A stretch of 64,000 nt of DNA from Angiostrongylus vasorum (taxonomy: Eukaryota; Nematoda; Chromadorea; Rhabditida; Metastrongylidae): contig JADANN010000319.1 of NCBI GenBank assembly GCA_018806985.1, positions 186,001-250,000 on the forward strand, written 5' to 3'. A program made the translations under genes and the position numbers. Position 1 is the first letter of the stretch. Each line of letters begins with the position of its first letter. The notes beneath the pieces were generated by a model that was not told the origin of the DNA, searched no databases, and saw nothing but the letters and a program-made list of their open reading frames with translations. Positions 23,158-33,519 of the stretch are shown piece by piece.

Positions 23158-23266
23158 GAGCTATCGCTATGTGTCCACGAATAGGATACACCAACTAGCT
23201 AGTGCTATTGAAGAGGAAAGACAACGTGAAGCATTGAAGAAGCTCGGCGGACGCTACGGATTGTGA
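23158..23266 (+). CDS. Terminal-exon-like frame of unknown gene
   Basis: A plus-strand frame encodes SYRYVSTNRIHQLASAI and then EEERQREALKKLGGRYGL before TGA. The composition (charged helix ending in GGRYGL) is protein-like and a possible acceptor (TTCTTGAG) lies just upstream. The following 250 bases are GC-richer than the surroundings. No family is recognised and no upstream exon was linked, so this may be chance or a decayed exon. Confidence 0.25.
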
Positions 23267-23473
23267 GCTCGAAGAGGCGGTGCCGAAGTGAAGCAGAGAC
23301 GCAGGAAGCGGCAGCATGGATCGGCCGCAGGTTGTCGGATCGAACTCCAGCTGTTGTCGTGAAACCGGCCATCGGTCGTCCATAAACGACGACTGAAACC
23401 GAGCGAAAAAGAACATAATACCAGAGAACGGTGTAGCGAGAGTGAAAGTAGGGGTGCGATAGTACACGGTGAT

Positions 23474-23508
23474 GGTGCTGGTGATGATGATGATGATGAT
23501 GATGATTT
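23474..23508. repeat. GATGATGAT trinucleotide tract
   Basis: A short TGATGATGA run that reads as poly-His on the minus strand. The surrounding frames are not convincingly coding. Confidence 0.8.
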
Positions 23509-23539
23509 CGTTGACTGAGCGTCACTTATATGAAGGTCA

Positions 23540-24261
23540 CACTCCCCCGCCTACAACCTTACCCTCCCTGAGTAAACATCACAGTTACCCGGCAATCCTT
23601 ACTCATGTGATGTTAAATGCAGCACTACCCGCTTCGTTCTGTAGTTGACCATTCGTCATGAAATTCACAAAAAAAGGCTGAATTCTCCGCATGTCTTCAT
23701 AAAGGACGATCGACATGAATCTGCTAGCAAGAGATGTTAACTGCTTAAGTATGAGTTTCTCTCTCATTTTACTTAGGTAAGCTGATTCGTGTTATGAAGC
23801 GAAAAAATCATTTGCTACTCGGGACATGAAAACATCAATGAACAGACACCTAGTGAGCAGAAGAACATCTTTTTGTTTCATTCACATTTAGATGTTTTTT
23901 CGTAACGTAGCGATGCTGGTGTGGCGCCGATGCGTCATCGGCGTAGTGTAACAGATCGCTCTTGCTGATTGCGAACCCAGTGTAAATCATTTTACCACAT
24001 GCTAATTCATTGGACATTCAATGTTATGGCTTGCGTAAACCTTGTGATGGGAATTAGGGAAACGATTATTCTTTTTCTCATTTTACTTAGGTAAGCTGAT
24101 GAACTAAAAACGCCGAAAAATTCACATGATTGGCATAACGTGTAGAGAAAAGGTCTAATTCTCAAAGTTTTTTTTCTTAAACAAGCTATAGGAAAACTGT
24201 TATGATAAAGTTTAGAATCTACAGTTTCAGGCCTACCGTAGCTTTTAGTTTTCACCTGACA
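23540..24261. other. No gene identified
   Basis: The TTTTACTTAGGTAAGCTGAT stretch occurs twice (about 23768 and 24083), each preceded by TCTCAT. No coding evidence. Confidence 0.4.
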
Positions 24262-24385
24262 ACCACAATGATGCTGAGATATCTGCAAAGCTCCGGACCG
24301 CAGCTGTCTGCGGTGGGGAATGAACGTGATGTTACTCTTTCTGGGGGCTAACGCGCTCACCACCACACCATGTGGGTCCTTCGTA
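24262..24385 (-). repeat. tRNA-like repeat family D
   Basis: Minus strand copy: CGCGTTAGCCCCCAGAAAGA, CACCGCAGACAGCTGCGG, GAGCTTTGCAGATATCTC. It lies directly before the degraded SINE-A at 24385. Confidence 0.6.
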
Positions 24386-24600
24386 TCACCTGACAGTTTT
24401 CGCCTCATTGTCGCTCAAAGGTGTTCCTGTATGTCGAACTGCAATGTACATAGCACGTTCATTTCGCCGACAGAGTCTTCCAAGCTGAGAACGACTTCAA
24501 CATTTCTATCCGAAAGCGTAGATATGAGTAAGCTTCTATCAGGGAATCAATGCCATCCTGGCAACAAAGTAATCTCTGATTTGCCAGTGATGACGTCCTG
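24385..24600 (+). mobile_element. SINE-A, degraded 5' part
   Basis: It shows CCTCATTGTCGCTCAAAGGT, GCAATGTACATAGC, CTTCCAAGCTGAGAA and AACATTTCTATC, which match the first half of the family. The 3' half is lost. Confidence 0.6.
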
Positions 24601-26478
24601 AGCGCCTTAGGACCACCTTCGATTTTTTCGTGGAAATAAGGCATTGCCCAACCAAGTAAAGAGAAATTGTGCTGTTTTCTGCATGAATATTCTCGGGAAT
24701 CATGGATCAGCGAGATCTTTCAATCGTCGTACGAATCTATATGTCTAAGTAGGAGGCTGCTGAATAATAAAAATGCTACAGTGCTCGTCTTTTTGGAGTA
24801 GACGACAAAGGTAAACCAGAATTACGTAGCGGAAACGACCATAAGAAGAATGTTAATGAATGAACAATGAAGCGATCTAGGAATGAGAAATATTCAAATG
24901 ACTAGGCCGAATAGGAAGTTCATCGAAACTTCCCAGAATTACTCATAAAATAATTACAAACGAAAACTGACGATTCTCATCAGCACCGATAAGCAATGTC
25001 TTGAGAATGTCTAAGAATTAGTGCTACTTTATTTACATATATCCATATCCACATCCAGAAACGAACTGCGAAACGTCATTAGAGATGAGGATTGAGTCAG
25101 CTACGTCAAGAACATTAGAGATGAGGATTGAGTCAGCTGCGTCAAGAATATAGGCGTCAGGGGTTCCCACGATTCAGGGCTGAACTGCTCCATAAACGAC
25201 ACCTACAAAACACTTCCCTGCTATTGATGATATCTGGAAGGAGCCTTTTATATGAAATCTTACCAAGCGATAGAAATGGAAATTACCATTGTTTACCCGT
25301 TCCAAATGTTAAGCAGTTTGTACATAACGTTCAGAGACAGCAGTTTGTACATAACGTTCAGAGACAATTCCACAAGCACAACGACGTTATCCATCTGCAT
25401 GATACCTCATGCACACCTTATGAAGATGACTACTAAGATAATTCCAGAACATGGTTAGAAAGTTCTCACCATCTAGCACTTTTTTTAAAAAGGTAATCCA
25501 TTATTGTTTTAAATTACGTTCGGAAAGGACCAGATGCTTTCACTCGTGGAATGGATCCATGGACCACAGCATGATATTCATCTAGATGCTCAAACTCCAT
25601 GAATACCATAACCATGGACGATGATTATGAAGTAATGAAACGATTCGAAAACGTGATGAAAGTTGAGAAATAGATTATTAAGCTGTACGAGTGCCCAAGT
25701 ATAACTCCTTAATCCAAAGCGCGTACTAAAAAACTTCTAATCCTTCCCTATACTATCGTTTAAATTAGTTTCGACGGGATTTCCAAAGAATCTCTGCATC
25801 AGGAACTTGTTCCTTAAATTAAAAACCGGTTTCAACCAAGTGCACGTCAAAACTAGGAGATTGGACACATCACTGACTCCGAGTGTTTGCCATTACAACA
25901 TGGAGAAAAGGGAAGTTACCAAAACGTGGGTGAAATCAACAAAGAAATTAGGATTACACCTATAGCTAAGGTTGACTGGCTTCTCCTAAAAGTCAAAGAA
26001 AGGTAAATAAGAGCACAAGTGAAGAAGCGGGAAAAATAATGAGGCACGGATTGCGTTTGTGAAATGATTGTTTTCCAAAATGTTGGAAATCCCGAATATA
26101 TCCAATGAGGAGAGCAGATCCTGGAAAATCCGAAAAAGAATAACGCTCGAAAAGCAGCAGCACATTCGAATGTGTCGTTCCACGAGTTCCGAACATGGTC
26201 GTACTGCTTTAGATGCAACTCGAAATGTTACCAAGCACGAAGTCTAGGGATCGATATTCGAATGAACGGTGTGAAGATTTTTTCGAAATGTCTCATACCA
26301 GAAATATGAGTCATGACGATGAAGAACGTCTGGACACCATCAACAGTTCGCGGGACATCCGAAGACGGTAATAAAACCTCACCCTCTAAAATTTATCGCA
26401 ACGGTTGAACGAGCTCAAATTCCGCCAGTTAAAAATAGTTTTTCATTTGGGAAGACGAGAGAATATGCATAAAAAAGG
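24601..26478. other. No gene identified
   Basis: Besides the tandem duplications at 25.1-25.4 kb nothing is recognised. Frames at 25916-26234 on minus are hydrophobic but lack splice context. Confidence 0.4.
25081..25366. repeat. Two short tandem duplications
   Basis: A 36-bp unit (AGAGATGAGGATTGAGTCAG start) is doubled at 25081-25150, and a 27-bp unit (GCAGTTTGTACATAACGTTC start) at 25313-25366. The second is exact. Confidence 0.85.
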
Positions 26479-26759
26479 ATGAAACTCTTTCGGCGTTGAT
26501 CAGTCCGGGGTCCCTGAAGGATGCGCCATGCATTCTACTTCATTAAGCATCGTTTGGTGGTGATTGAACGCATATCTAGCCTTTACAATCGCGGTGGCCT
26601 ACCGATGCATGGTGCCAGTGCTGCTATTTTTCCCAGAAAGTCTGGTACCAATTTACCGACCCCGGAGAGATGGCAGGCTTGGCGGACCATGTGCACGGGG
26701 ATCGATTCCACGTGTGTGTTGCAGGGCGTCTCCGACCACTGCGCCATGCGCGCCCTTTA
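26479..26759 (-). mobile_element. SINE-B copy
   Basis: Nearly complete: TTCGGCGTTGATCAGTCC, CATGCATTCTACTTCATTAA, CCGACCCCGGAGAGATGG, GGGGATCGATTCC (box B) and CCACTGCGCCATGCGCGCCC (box A). Confidence 0.87.
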
Positions 26760-27392
26760 GAATATGAGAATAGAAAAATCTCGACAGAAGACTGTCAAAC
26801 GAATTACGTGATGAGAAGAACGACCGTCATTATGAAATTAGCTCTGCTCTGTAGGCAACTAAAACGACCCGTTTCCCGAACGCATGTTTTCAAACGTTGC
26901 CAAGTCCGATAAACCTCTGCACACGAGATGTTGTCGTAGATGTAGTCGCAGATAATGGTGTCCATAGTAGTTAGCTGGATCTATGAGAGCTAATATTTAA
27001 TACATGCCTCAAGTATTCACTTCATTTTTTGCCACTACGGCACATGATTTCTTCTCTGGAAGCAGGGCAACTAGTATTGATATGAATAGTACAAGCTGAA
27101 GGAGGCAATTTAGAGGAAGGGCTGTGATGGAAAAAGGATTTTGCTGTACTAATCACCATTATGAAATAATTCCAAGTAGGATAAATCAACTTGGTAGCAA
27201 GTGTGCTGCGAAATGCAGTGTAGTGCTATGCACATAATAAATATTTCCGCTCAACATGTCAGTAATTCCACCTTCGCACTTCAGATCAACTTAACCTCCT
27301 GTTTCTCAGATGATAGAAAGACAGGCTACAGAGAGCAAAACATTTAATTTGCCATTTTGTGGTCATTGTTTTGCTATCCTTTTAGGATCTAT

Positions 27393-27783
27393 CCTCCCAA
27401 CAGTTTACTGCCTCATCGTGGCTGGGAGGTGTTCCTGGGTGTTGGACTGCGATGTACCGCGGGTGGATTCGTCCTTCCGGCAGGGTCTCCGAAGCTGAGA
27501 AGGAGTCCGGCGTTTCCATCAGGAAGCACAGCTAACACTAAACCAATATCAGGATCCACCACCGTTCTAGTACCAAACTAGTCGTATGGTGGCAAATCTC
27601 CCTCTGATCCACAAGGGCTGCGACTGCCTGTGGTGGTGAAGACCTGGGACAGACTTTGACCAGGCTGACCTCAGGATTCCAGGGAACCACAATGGCTTAC
27701 CAGCAAATCTCTGAAAAGTGGTGATTATGCTGGGGCCCCGCACTACTAGTGAAGAAGGGCTGTTCAAGTATCAAGTAAGTAAG
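27393..27783 (+). mobile_element. SINE-A copy
   Basis: Well preserved, with CTCATCGTGGCTGGGAGGTG, GGCGTTTCCATCAGGAAG, CTCTGATCCACAAGGGCTGC, TTATGCTGGGGCCC and the end TTCAAGTATCAAGTAAGT. About 80 bp downstream is the inverted-tail element at 27860. Confidence 0.85.
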
Positions 27784-27859
27784 TTTTGCTATCTCGAAAA
27801 AGAACATCTTGGCCAGTTAAAGCATGATGCAGTTTAAGTTTGAGTCCTAAATGTACCTT

Positions 27860-28235
27860 TGTTTCATTGATAAGCCAACACGAGGTTGCTATCATATATT
27901 TATTCGGGTAACGTTTCGACGTCTTCGTCTTCCTCAGAGCCGATGATCCGAGTCGTTGTCCACGGACAAGCAGGACGGATTGCTGTGGGATGGATTGCTG
28001 CAGGATGGATTGTGGACATAAAAAAAACCATTATTAGTCGACAACCAGTCAACAACCATCCTATATAAAAGAGTGTCGCGACTGAGGTTGCCTCATTCGA
28101 ACGGTGCTCCACTACATTCAGAGTACGAAGCACTGTGGACATCGACTGGGAACATCGGCTCTGAGGAAGACAAAGACGTCGAAAAGTTTGGTAACAATCG
28201 TGTGTTAGCTTATCAATGAAACAAAGATCATTGGT
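27860..28235. mobile_element. Inverted-tail PLE-derived element
   Basis: The left outer arm TTCATTGATAAGCCAACACG is mirrored on the right by TGTGTTAGCTTATCAATGAA. Hammerhead-like blocks sit at 27907-27943 (minus) and 28148-28185 (plus). Between them are short tandem-like GGATTGCTG repeats near 27975. It is the same family as the element at 12190-12620, about 375 bp long, and has no coding frame. Confidence 0.75.
27907..27943 (-). ncRNA. Hammerhead-like motif with compensatory stem II
   Basis: On the minus strand: CGGCT, CTGAGGA, extra A, hairpin GACG-AAGA-CGTC, GAAAC, GTT. Compared with other copies (GGCG/CGCC) the second pair changed G-C to A-U on both sides, a compensatory change. Stem I does not pair well, and the partner at 28148-28185 has GAAAAG instead of GAAACG. 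Confidence 0.4.
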
Positions 28236-28539
28236 CATTTATAACTAGGTTGAATGAAAGTTGATATACAATGACCAAGCACTAAACATGGACTAAATCA
28301 AATGAATAAATGAATGACCAAAGATTAGTCATCATAGTGGTATATAACCCACCCATACACACATGAATATATTAAACAAGACGATGTATCGTAAAAATGT
28401 TTTACCACCCTTGAGACTATTATATGTAATTAATGGAAAAGGCAGCCACTCTAAGTAAAGTGATAAAATACGTGATGACAAATTTCCACCAAAACACAGT
28501 ATTTGTAACCGTTCAAAAATGGCCAAATGCAATAAAAAA

Positions 28540-28815
28540 GGGCGCGTGTGGCGCAATGGTTGGAGGCGCCACTGCCACACGCACTTGGGATCGATCCCCC
28601 GCGCCGATGGCCCACCAAGCCTTCCATCCCTCCGGGGTCGGCAAATTGATACCAGACTTGTCTGGGAGGATAGCAACACTGGCTCGATACATCGGTAAAC
28701 CACCACGAGTCATTGTAAAGGTCAGATATGCATTCGATCACTTCCAACGTTACTTAATGAAATCGAATGCATGGCGCATCCTTCCGGGATTGATCAAGGC
28801 TGAGAGCTTTATTCT
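28540..28815 (+). mobile_element. SINE-B copy with well-preserved tRNA-like head
   Basis: On the plus strand GGGCGCGTGTGGCGCAATGG carries box A, TTGGGATCGATCCCCC box B, and CGCGCC can pair with the first bases like an acceptor stem. The body and the 3' end GGCTGAGAGCTTTATTC follow. The anticodon-arm region is not that of a normal tRNA. Confidence 0.88.
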
Positions 28816-30061
28816 TTTTTTATCCAAATGCAGTAAACAGATGTAAGAATTACTAGGTATTTTAGAGTCAAAATAACAACTTTGTGTGCTTTGGCGCATA
28901 AAGTACGCTTTGGCGTCGTAACAAAGTGGAAGTGTACGGCTTGCTTTGGGGAGACTGGATGGTAGTTTATACGTGCGTATTTAGTCCTGTGTGTGCAGCC
29001 TAGGGGCCATATCACGAAGGTCGAAAACCGTCATATGAATGATATTTGCTAGATCTGTCCTTGACAAGTACTGTCCAGATCCCATCACTTCGTGTATTCG
29101 ACTCGTATTCTCACACATATCATCCATAAACGCCTTCCAACTTTCTACGTGTGGACTTAGCAGCTGCTTGAGGAGATTTTGCCTTCATCATGAATTTCGT
29201 TGCATGCTGGTCGAGTCGATTCTCCCTGGAGGCCTGAGATAACCAGGCTAAAGCGATCCCATTTAGATTGTAGCTACTGAACTTTTTTCCGAGACAAGTG
29301 TGGTAACAATTTCCGGACTCCGGAGGATGAGAGAGGCTTGGTGGGCTTGGGCCGGAGTCAAATCAGCACCGGGCTCTGTAGTTATCGGCATCCCTACCAC
29401 TGCGTTACCCACCCATATGAGTGATGACTGTGTGTTCACATATGCATATAAACATCGTTTCTAGTCTCCTCTTCGCATATTGTTCGGATACCCGTAGTTA
29501 CTGCATCATTCAGTTCATTTCTTCAAATCTATATTTCATAATGGTCTTTGATTTTACGTATATAGTGTTGCTGCTACTTGGAGGCTCTGCTTTCCTCACG
29601 AGCATCAATGAATGCTGGTCGAGTTCATTCTTCCTAAAATCCTAGAATATCATTAGATCGTTACCAGGTCATCAAAAGCAGTTGCCCACCTTTGGGGATC
29701 GCACGGATTATTAGCCAGACAAGCACTGTAGCAATATGCAGACCACGAATAAAGCGGGAAATTAGCTGGTCGGAAGCGGGGTCTACGAATGACATGGCTT
29801 ATATTGAATGACAGCGCGAACCAGTGGATTTCTAGCGCACATACAGTGATTCATCTTTAACTGGGTGTCTGGATACCTGGAGAAGAGATCATCAAAAGCA
29901 CTAGCACATTTTTTCATTAGTCTGCTTAACCCTGTAACTGTCAAACAGGGTTGCGACATGTTTTGAGTATAATGACGTGTGCTGATATCGTGCTGTAATA
30001 TGCAAAGTATTTGAAATTGCGAAGGTTTTGCTTAACCAATGCAGCTGTTCTCTCAAAATTC
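28816..30061. other. No gene identified
   Basis: It contains the SINE-B-like head at 29285 and two related TGAATGCTGGTCGAGTTCAT-type segments (29198, 29609; a third near 15440), an unnamed low-copy repeat. Confidence 0.35.
29285..29415 (-). repeat. SINE-B-like head fragment
   Basis: GAGACAAGTGTGGTAACAAT, CGGACTCCGGAGGATGAGAG, AGGCTTGGTGGGC and CCACTGCGTTACCCACCC follow the order of the SINE-B head half, with strong divergence. Confidence 0.5.
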
Positions 30062-32165
30062 TACACGAGATCAGACTATCGCCTTCTTCGTGTAAAAATT
30101 CATTTCTCGTGGAAAGCAGAAAAGGCCACTAGATTCAAAAAAATGAAGTCCCAAAACCACCATTAACCAAGGTTTATTTCGTTCACTAGTCGGTTGTTGA
30201 GAAGATGCCGTTCTCGACAACATCGACCAAAAATGCGGCAGGCCCATTCACAACATCTTCACGTTAGCGTTATGAAACCTGAAAGTTAGAAAGTCACCAA
30301 GAGGAAAGTCTCCAGAAACACTCGAGCCTAAACGCTATCGTAAAATCGCATGAGCTACAGCCAACTCACGCCCGTACTCGCAAAACAATGCAGACAGGCG
30401 ATAAAAGAGAATATTAGAGAGAGAGAAGAACAAGAGTTATGGTGGAAGCTGCAGATGATGGGAAAAAGCATTCGCAAAGCCGACCGAAGCTTCGGAAATT
30501 ACAAAACCAAGGTGATTGCACTCGGACGCCCAGAAGGAACAGTTACAGCGTCCAGAAAGGCAATGGAGAAAATCATTCACGGCTACTACTCAGATCTTTT
30601 CAATAGCCATGTTTTTCCTTCCCTCATATGAAATAAAGGAGGATGGTTATATTGTACCACCGGTTCTCACTTCGAAATCCGACATGCTATTTCGATCCGT
30701 GAAAGATCGAAGAGCACCTGGTCCGGACAGGATAAAATCTGAACACTTGAAGAACCTTCCCTCAGTCCTCGCAAACACACTGGCTCGGCTCTTCACACGT
30801 TACCTGTCTGAATGCAAGGTTCCTACTCAGTGGAAGACCAGCAAGACCGTGTTATTGTTCAAGAAGGGTGACCTACACGATATCAGCAACTATCGCCCAA
30901 TCTGCTTGCAGTCTGTCGTCTACAAACTTTCCACTCGAGTCATCCTAAACAAGATTAACAGAACACTGGACGAAGGGAAAGTTATGTGACCAAGCAGATT
31001 CGAAAAGGATTTAGTACGAGATGGACCTTATCCACACGATAACAAGACTCATTGAAGTATCGCGAGAGCACAAAAGACCGCTCCGTCTCACTTTCACCGA
31101 TTCAAAGAGGCTTTTGGCTCGGTTGAGACAGAAGCAGTCATGGAAGCTCTGGATAGTTAGGGCGTTCCTATTAAGTATGTAAAGATTCTTCGTGAGTTAT
31201 ACGCAAATTTCACAACCAAGATATCATCATTCTACAACGATATTACCATCGTCGTCAAAAGAGGGGTTAGGCAAGGCGATACCATCTCGCCAAAATTATT
31301 TACCGCCACCATCCAGAACGTCATGCGAACACTGGAGTGGGATAATATGGGAGTGAAAATCGATGATCGACAATTACACCATCTTCACTTTGCTGATGAC
31401 ATCGTTTTTATAACAACAAACATTAGCGAAGCGGAACGAATGCTTGCCGACTTTCATAGAGCCTGTGGAAAGATTGGCCTTCGAATAAATCTCACGAAAA
31501 CGATGTTCATGAGGAACGGATTGGTTTCGTATGCCCCATTCACGCTCAACGGAACGAATATCTCCGAATGCTCCAGACACGTCTGTCTAGGCCGGGAAAT
31601 CAACATGTTGAACGATTTAGCTCCAGAGTTGAACAGAAGGAAACGACCGACTTGGGGGAGCTTTCAAAATATCGAGGATATAGTGAAGAGAACAAAGAAC
31701 ACCCGACTCCACGCCCATCTTTGCGATTGAACGGTAATTCCTGCCCTAACGTATGCGTCAGAAACCTTCGCTGCGTAAGCAGGATGAAAGATCACTCAGC
31801 GCTATTGAACGCGCAGTCGAGAGGACGGTGCCAGGAGTATTCCGTGTCACGCAAGTAATGGAAGGAATCCGAAGCCCCAACCTGCGTCAACGATCAGAAA
31901 TCAAAGAGTCCGTTCTCTACGCCAAACTGTTGAAGCTAAAGAGGGCTGGGCGCGTAATCCGTATGGACGACAACGAATGGACTAGAGCCGTGGATTCCTC
32001 GGGATGTTAAATGTATTCCAGAAAGACCACCGACCCGATGGTCAAGCTTCTTTACGAAAACTTCATAAGAAAGACTTGATGCCAAATCTTGCACGCGACA
32101 AGAACAAATAGAAGAATTACTCGCGCCCGCAAGAATCACCCGATGGTCAACGGGAACAGCAGATT
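30062..32165 (+). mobile_element. RTE-1 LINE, RT to 3' end, frame-broken
   Basis: It starts in the last part of the endonuclease (HFSWKAEKATRF) and runs through KCRQAIKE-like sequence, [44 protein letters not shown], then in other frames [22 protein letters not shown] (RT catalytic FADD), RINLTKTMF and YAPFTLNGTNISECS, then the C-terminal WTRAV region. Several frameshifts and stops. The 3' end lies near 32165. Confidence 0.88.
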
Positions 32166-33125
32166 GTACAGGTTTATAAACACTTTCGCCTAACTTGCAC
32201 GGTGGTCGTCTTACAGGCGCTCGTATCCCGTTGCAGTCCATTCTGCTGTTCTTTTCGTCCATCCCTTGTTGACTTTTTCCTCCTAAGGCCGCTGAAATGC
32301 ATTCTGGATTGAGCGGTGTTTGATGCAACTTTTGAGTTTCTGAGAAAGTACACGCCGACAGCCACATAAGAAAAGAAGGTTGGCTTATCATGCTGCTCAC
32401 ACAGAAGATTCATAAGGGACACAAAAGTTTGTACCAATAAGGTGACGTAAACGCTGCGAGCAGTATCCAAGCGAATGGCGTAATACTATCCATAATTGAA
32501 CGGAGCACAAATGGTTGCAGTGCTAAGCAAGCAGACAATACTGCCTTGTCTGGTGGTTGTAGAGGGATAAGGAGATAGCAAAAACACGCAGTTTTTCTAC
32601 TTACTGTCTCTTGTACAGGATCATATGGAATTCGATGTGAACTCCGGATTCAAGAAAAACGTCAAGATCAGCATCTGAAGAAACGAGGATACTGTTCTGA
32701 TGTTTCAAGAGCAAACCAAAATACGGTCTCCACTAGCGTGTTATGGACGCGTTCTTTTGCTCCCATTCGAATGACGTCGTGCGTAGGCCGATGTTTAGTC
32801 ACCTGTCATCACTTCCGTCATCACCCGACGTCACAGAATCGAGCGTCCAATCTACAGCGTACTGAAACTGGTTAATTGTTGGTTGGGAAATTTGTTCTTC
32901 CCTGAAATCCCGAAATAACCCTCTACAGAATTTTCAAGTCTTTAGCATGGAATGGATAGTTGCTAGCCTCTGCAGATTAGAAGAAAGTTTTATGTCAGCA
33001 GTAATTCTCATCCAAGCAAATCATTGAGATACAATAAGCGAAATAAAAAATATGGAAAGTGGAAATAAAACGCCGAACAACCATACGAGAACGGTGTAAG
33101 ATTCGGAATACATACATGCATTAAA
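32166..33125. other. No gene identified
   Basis: The minus strand at 32470-32170 has a frame with CEQHDKPTFFSYVAVGVYF and KKSTRDGRKEQQNG; the second part resembles LINE C-termini, but no family is certain. The rest is unassigned. Confidence 0.35.
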
Positions 33126-33399
33126 AAGAAAAAAAAACTCTCTCGGCGTTTGATCAATCGCTGAGGGATGCGCCATGCATTGGACTAATCATCGTTTGAG
33201 GTGACTGAATGCATATCTGGCCTTTAAAATGATTCGCGGTGGCTCGCTGTATTGAGCCAGTGCTGCTATCCTCTCAGACAAGTCTGGTACCAATTTGCAG
33301 ACCCCGGACGGATGGAAGGCTTGGTGGGCCAGGAGCGCAGGGACCGATTCTACGTGTGTGTCGCACTGGCGCCACCAACCACTACGCCATACATGCCCT
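33126..33399 (-). mobile_element. SINE-B copy
   Basis: Complete with small deletions: CTCTCGGCGTTTGATCAATC, GTGACTGAATGCATATCTGG, GAGCCAGTGCTGCTATCCTC, GGAAGGCTTGGTGGGCC and CCACTACGCCATACATGCCC. It lies next to the 3' end of the RTE-1 LINE at 33520. Confidence 0.87.
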
Positions 33400-33519
33400 A
33401 TATATACAGAGATATTGCAATTGTTTGTAGACCAGACCTGGCTTTCAGTTATTCTCTGACCTTTGGGATACAAGTGCTTTGTCAATGAACGCTTCTTAGC
33501 TCGGTTATGTGAGTTATGG

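Noticed and set aside
23205..23525. Minus-strand frame with a poly-His start.
   Set aside because: The His run comes from the GATGATGAT tract; no splice or start context supports a gene.
28540..28610. Possible functional tRNA gene.
   Set aside because: It is the head of a SINE-B; the anticodon arm is not canonical and the body continues into the repeat.
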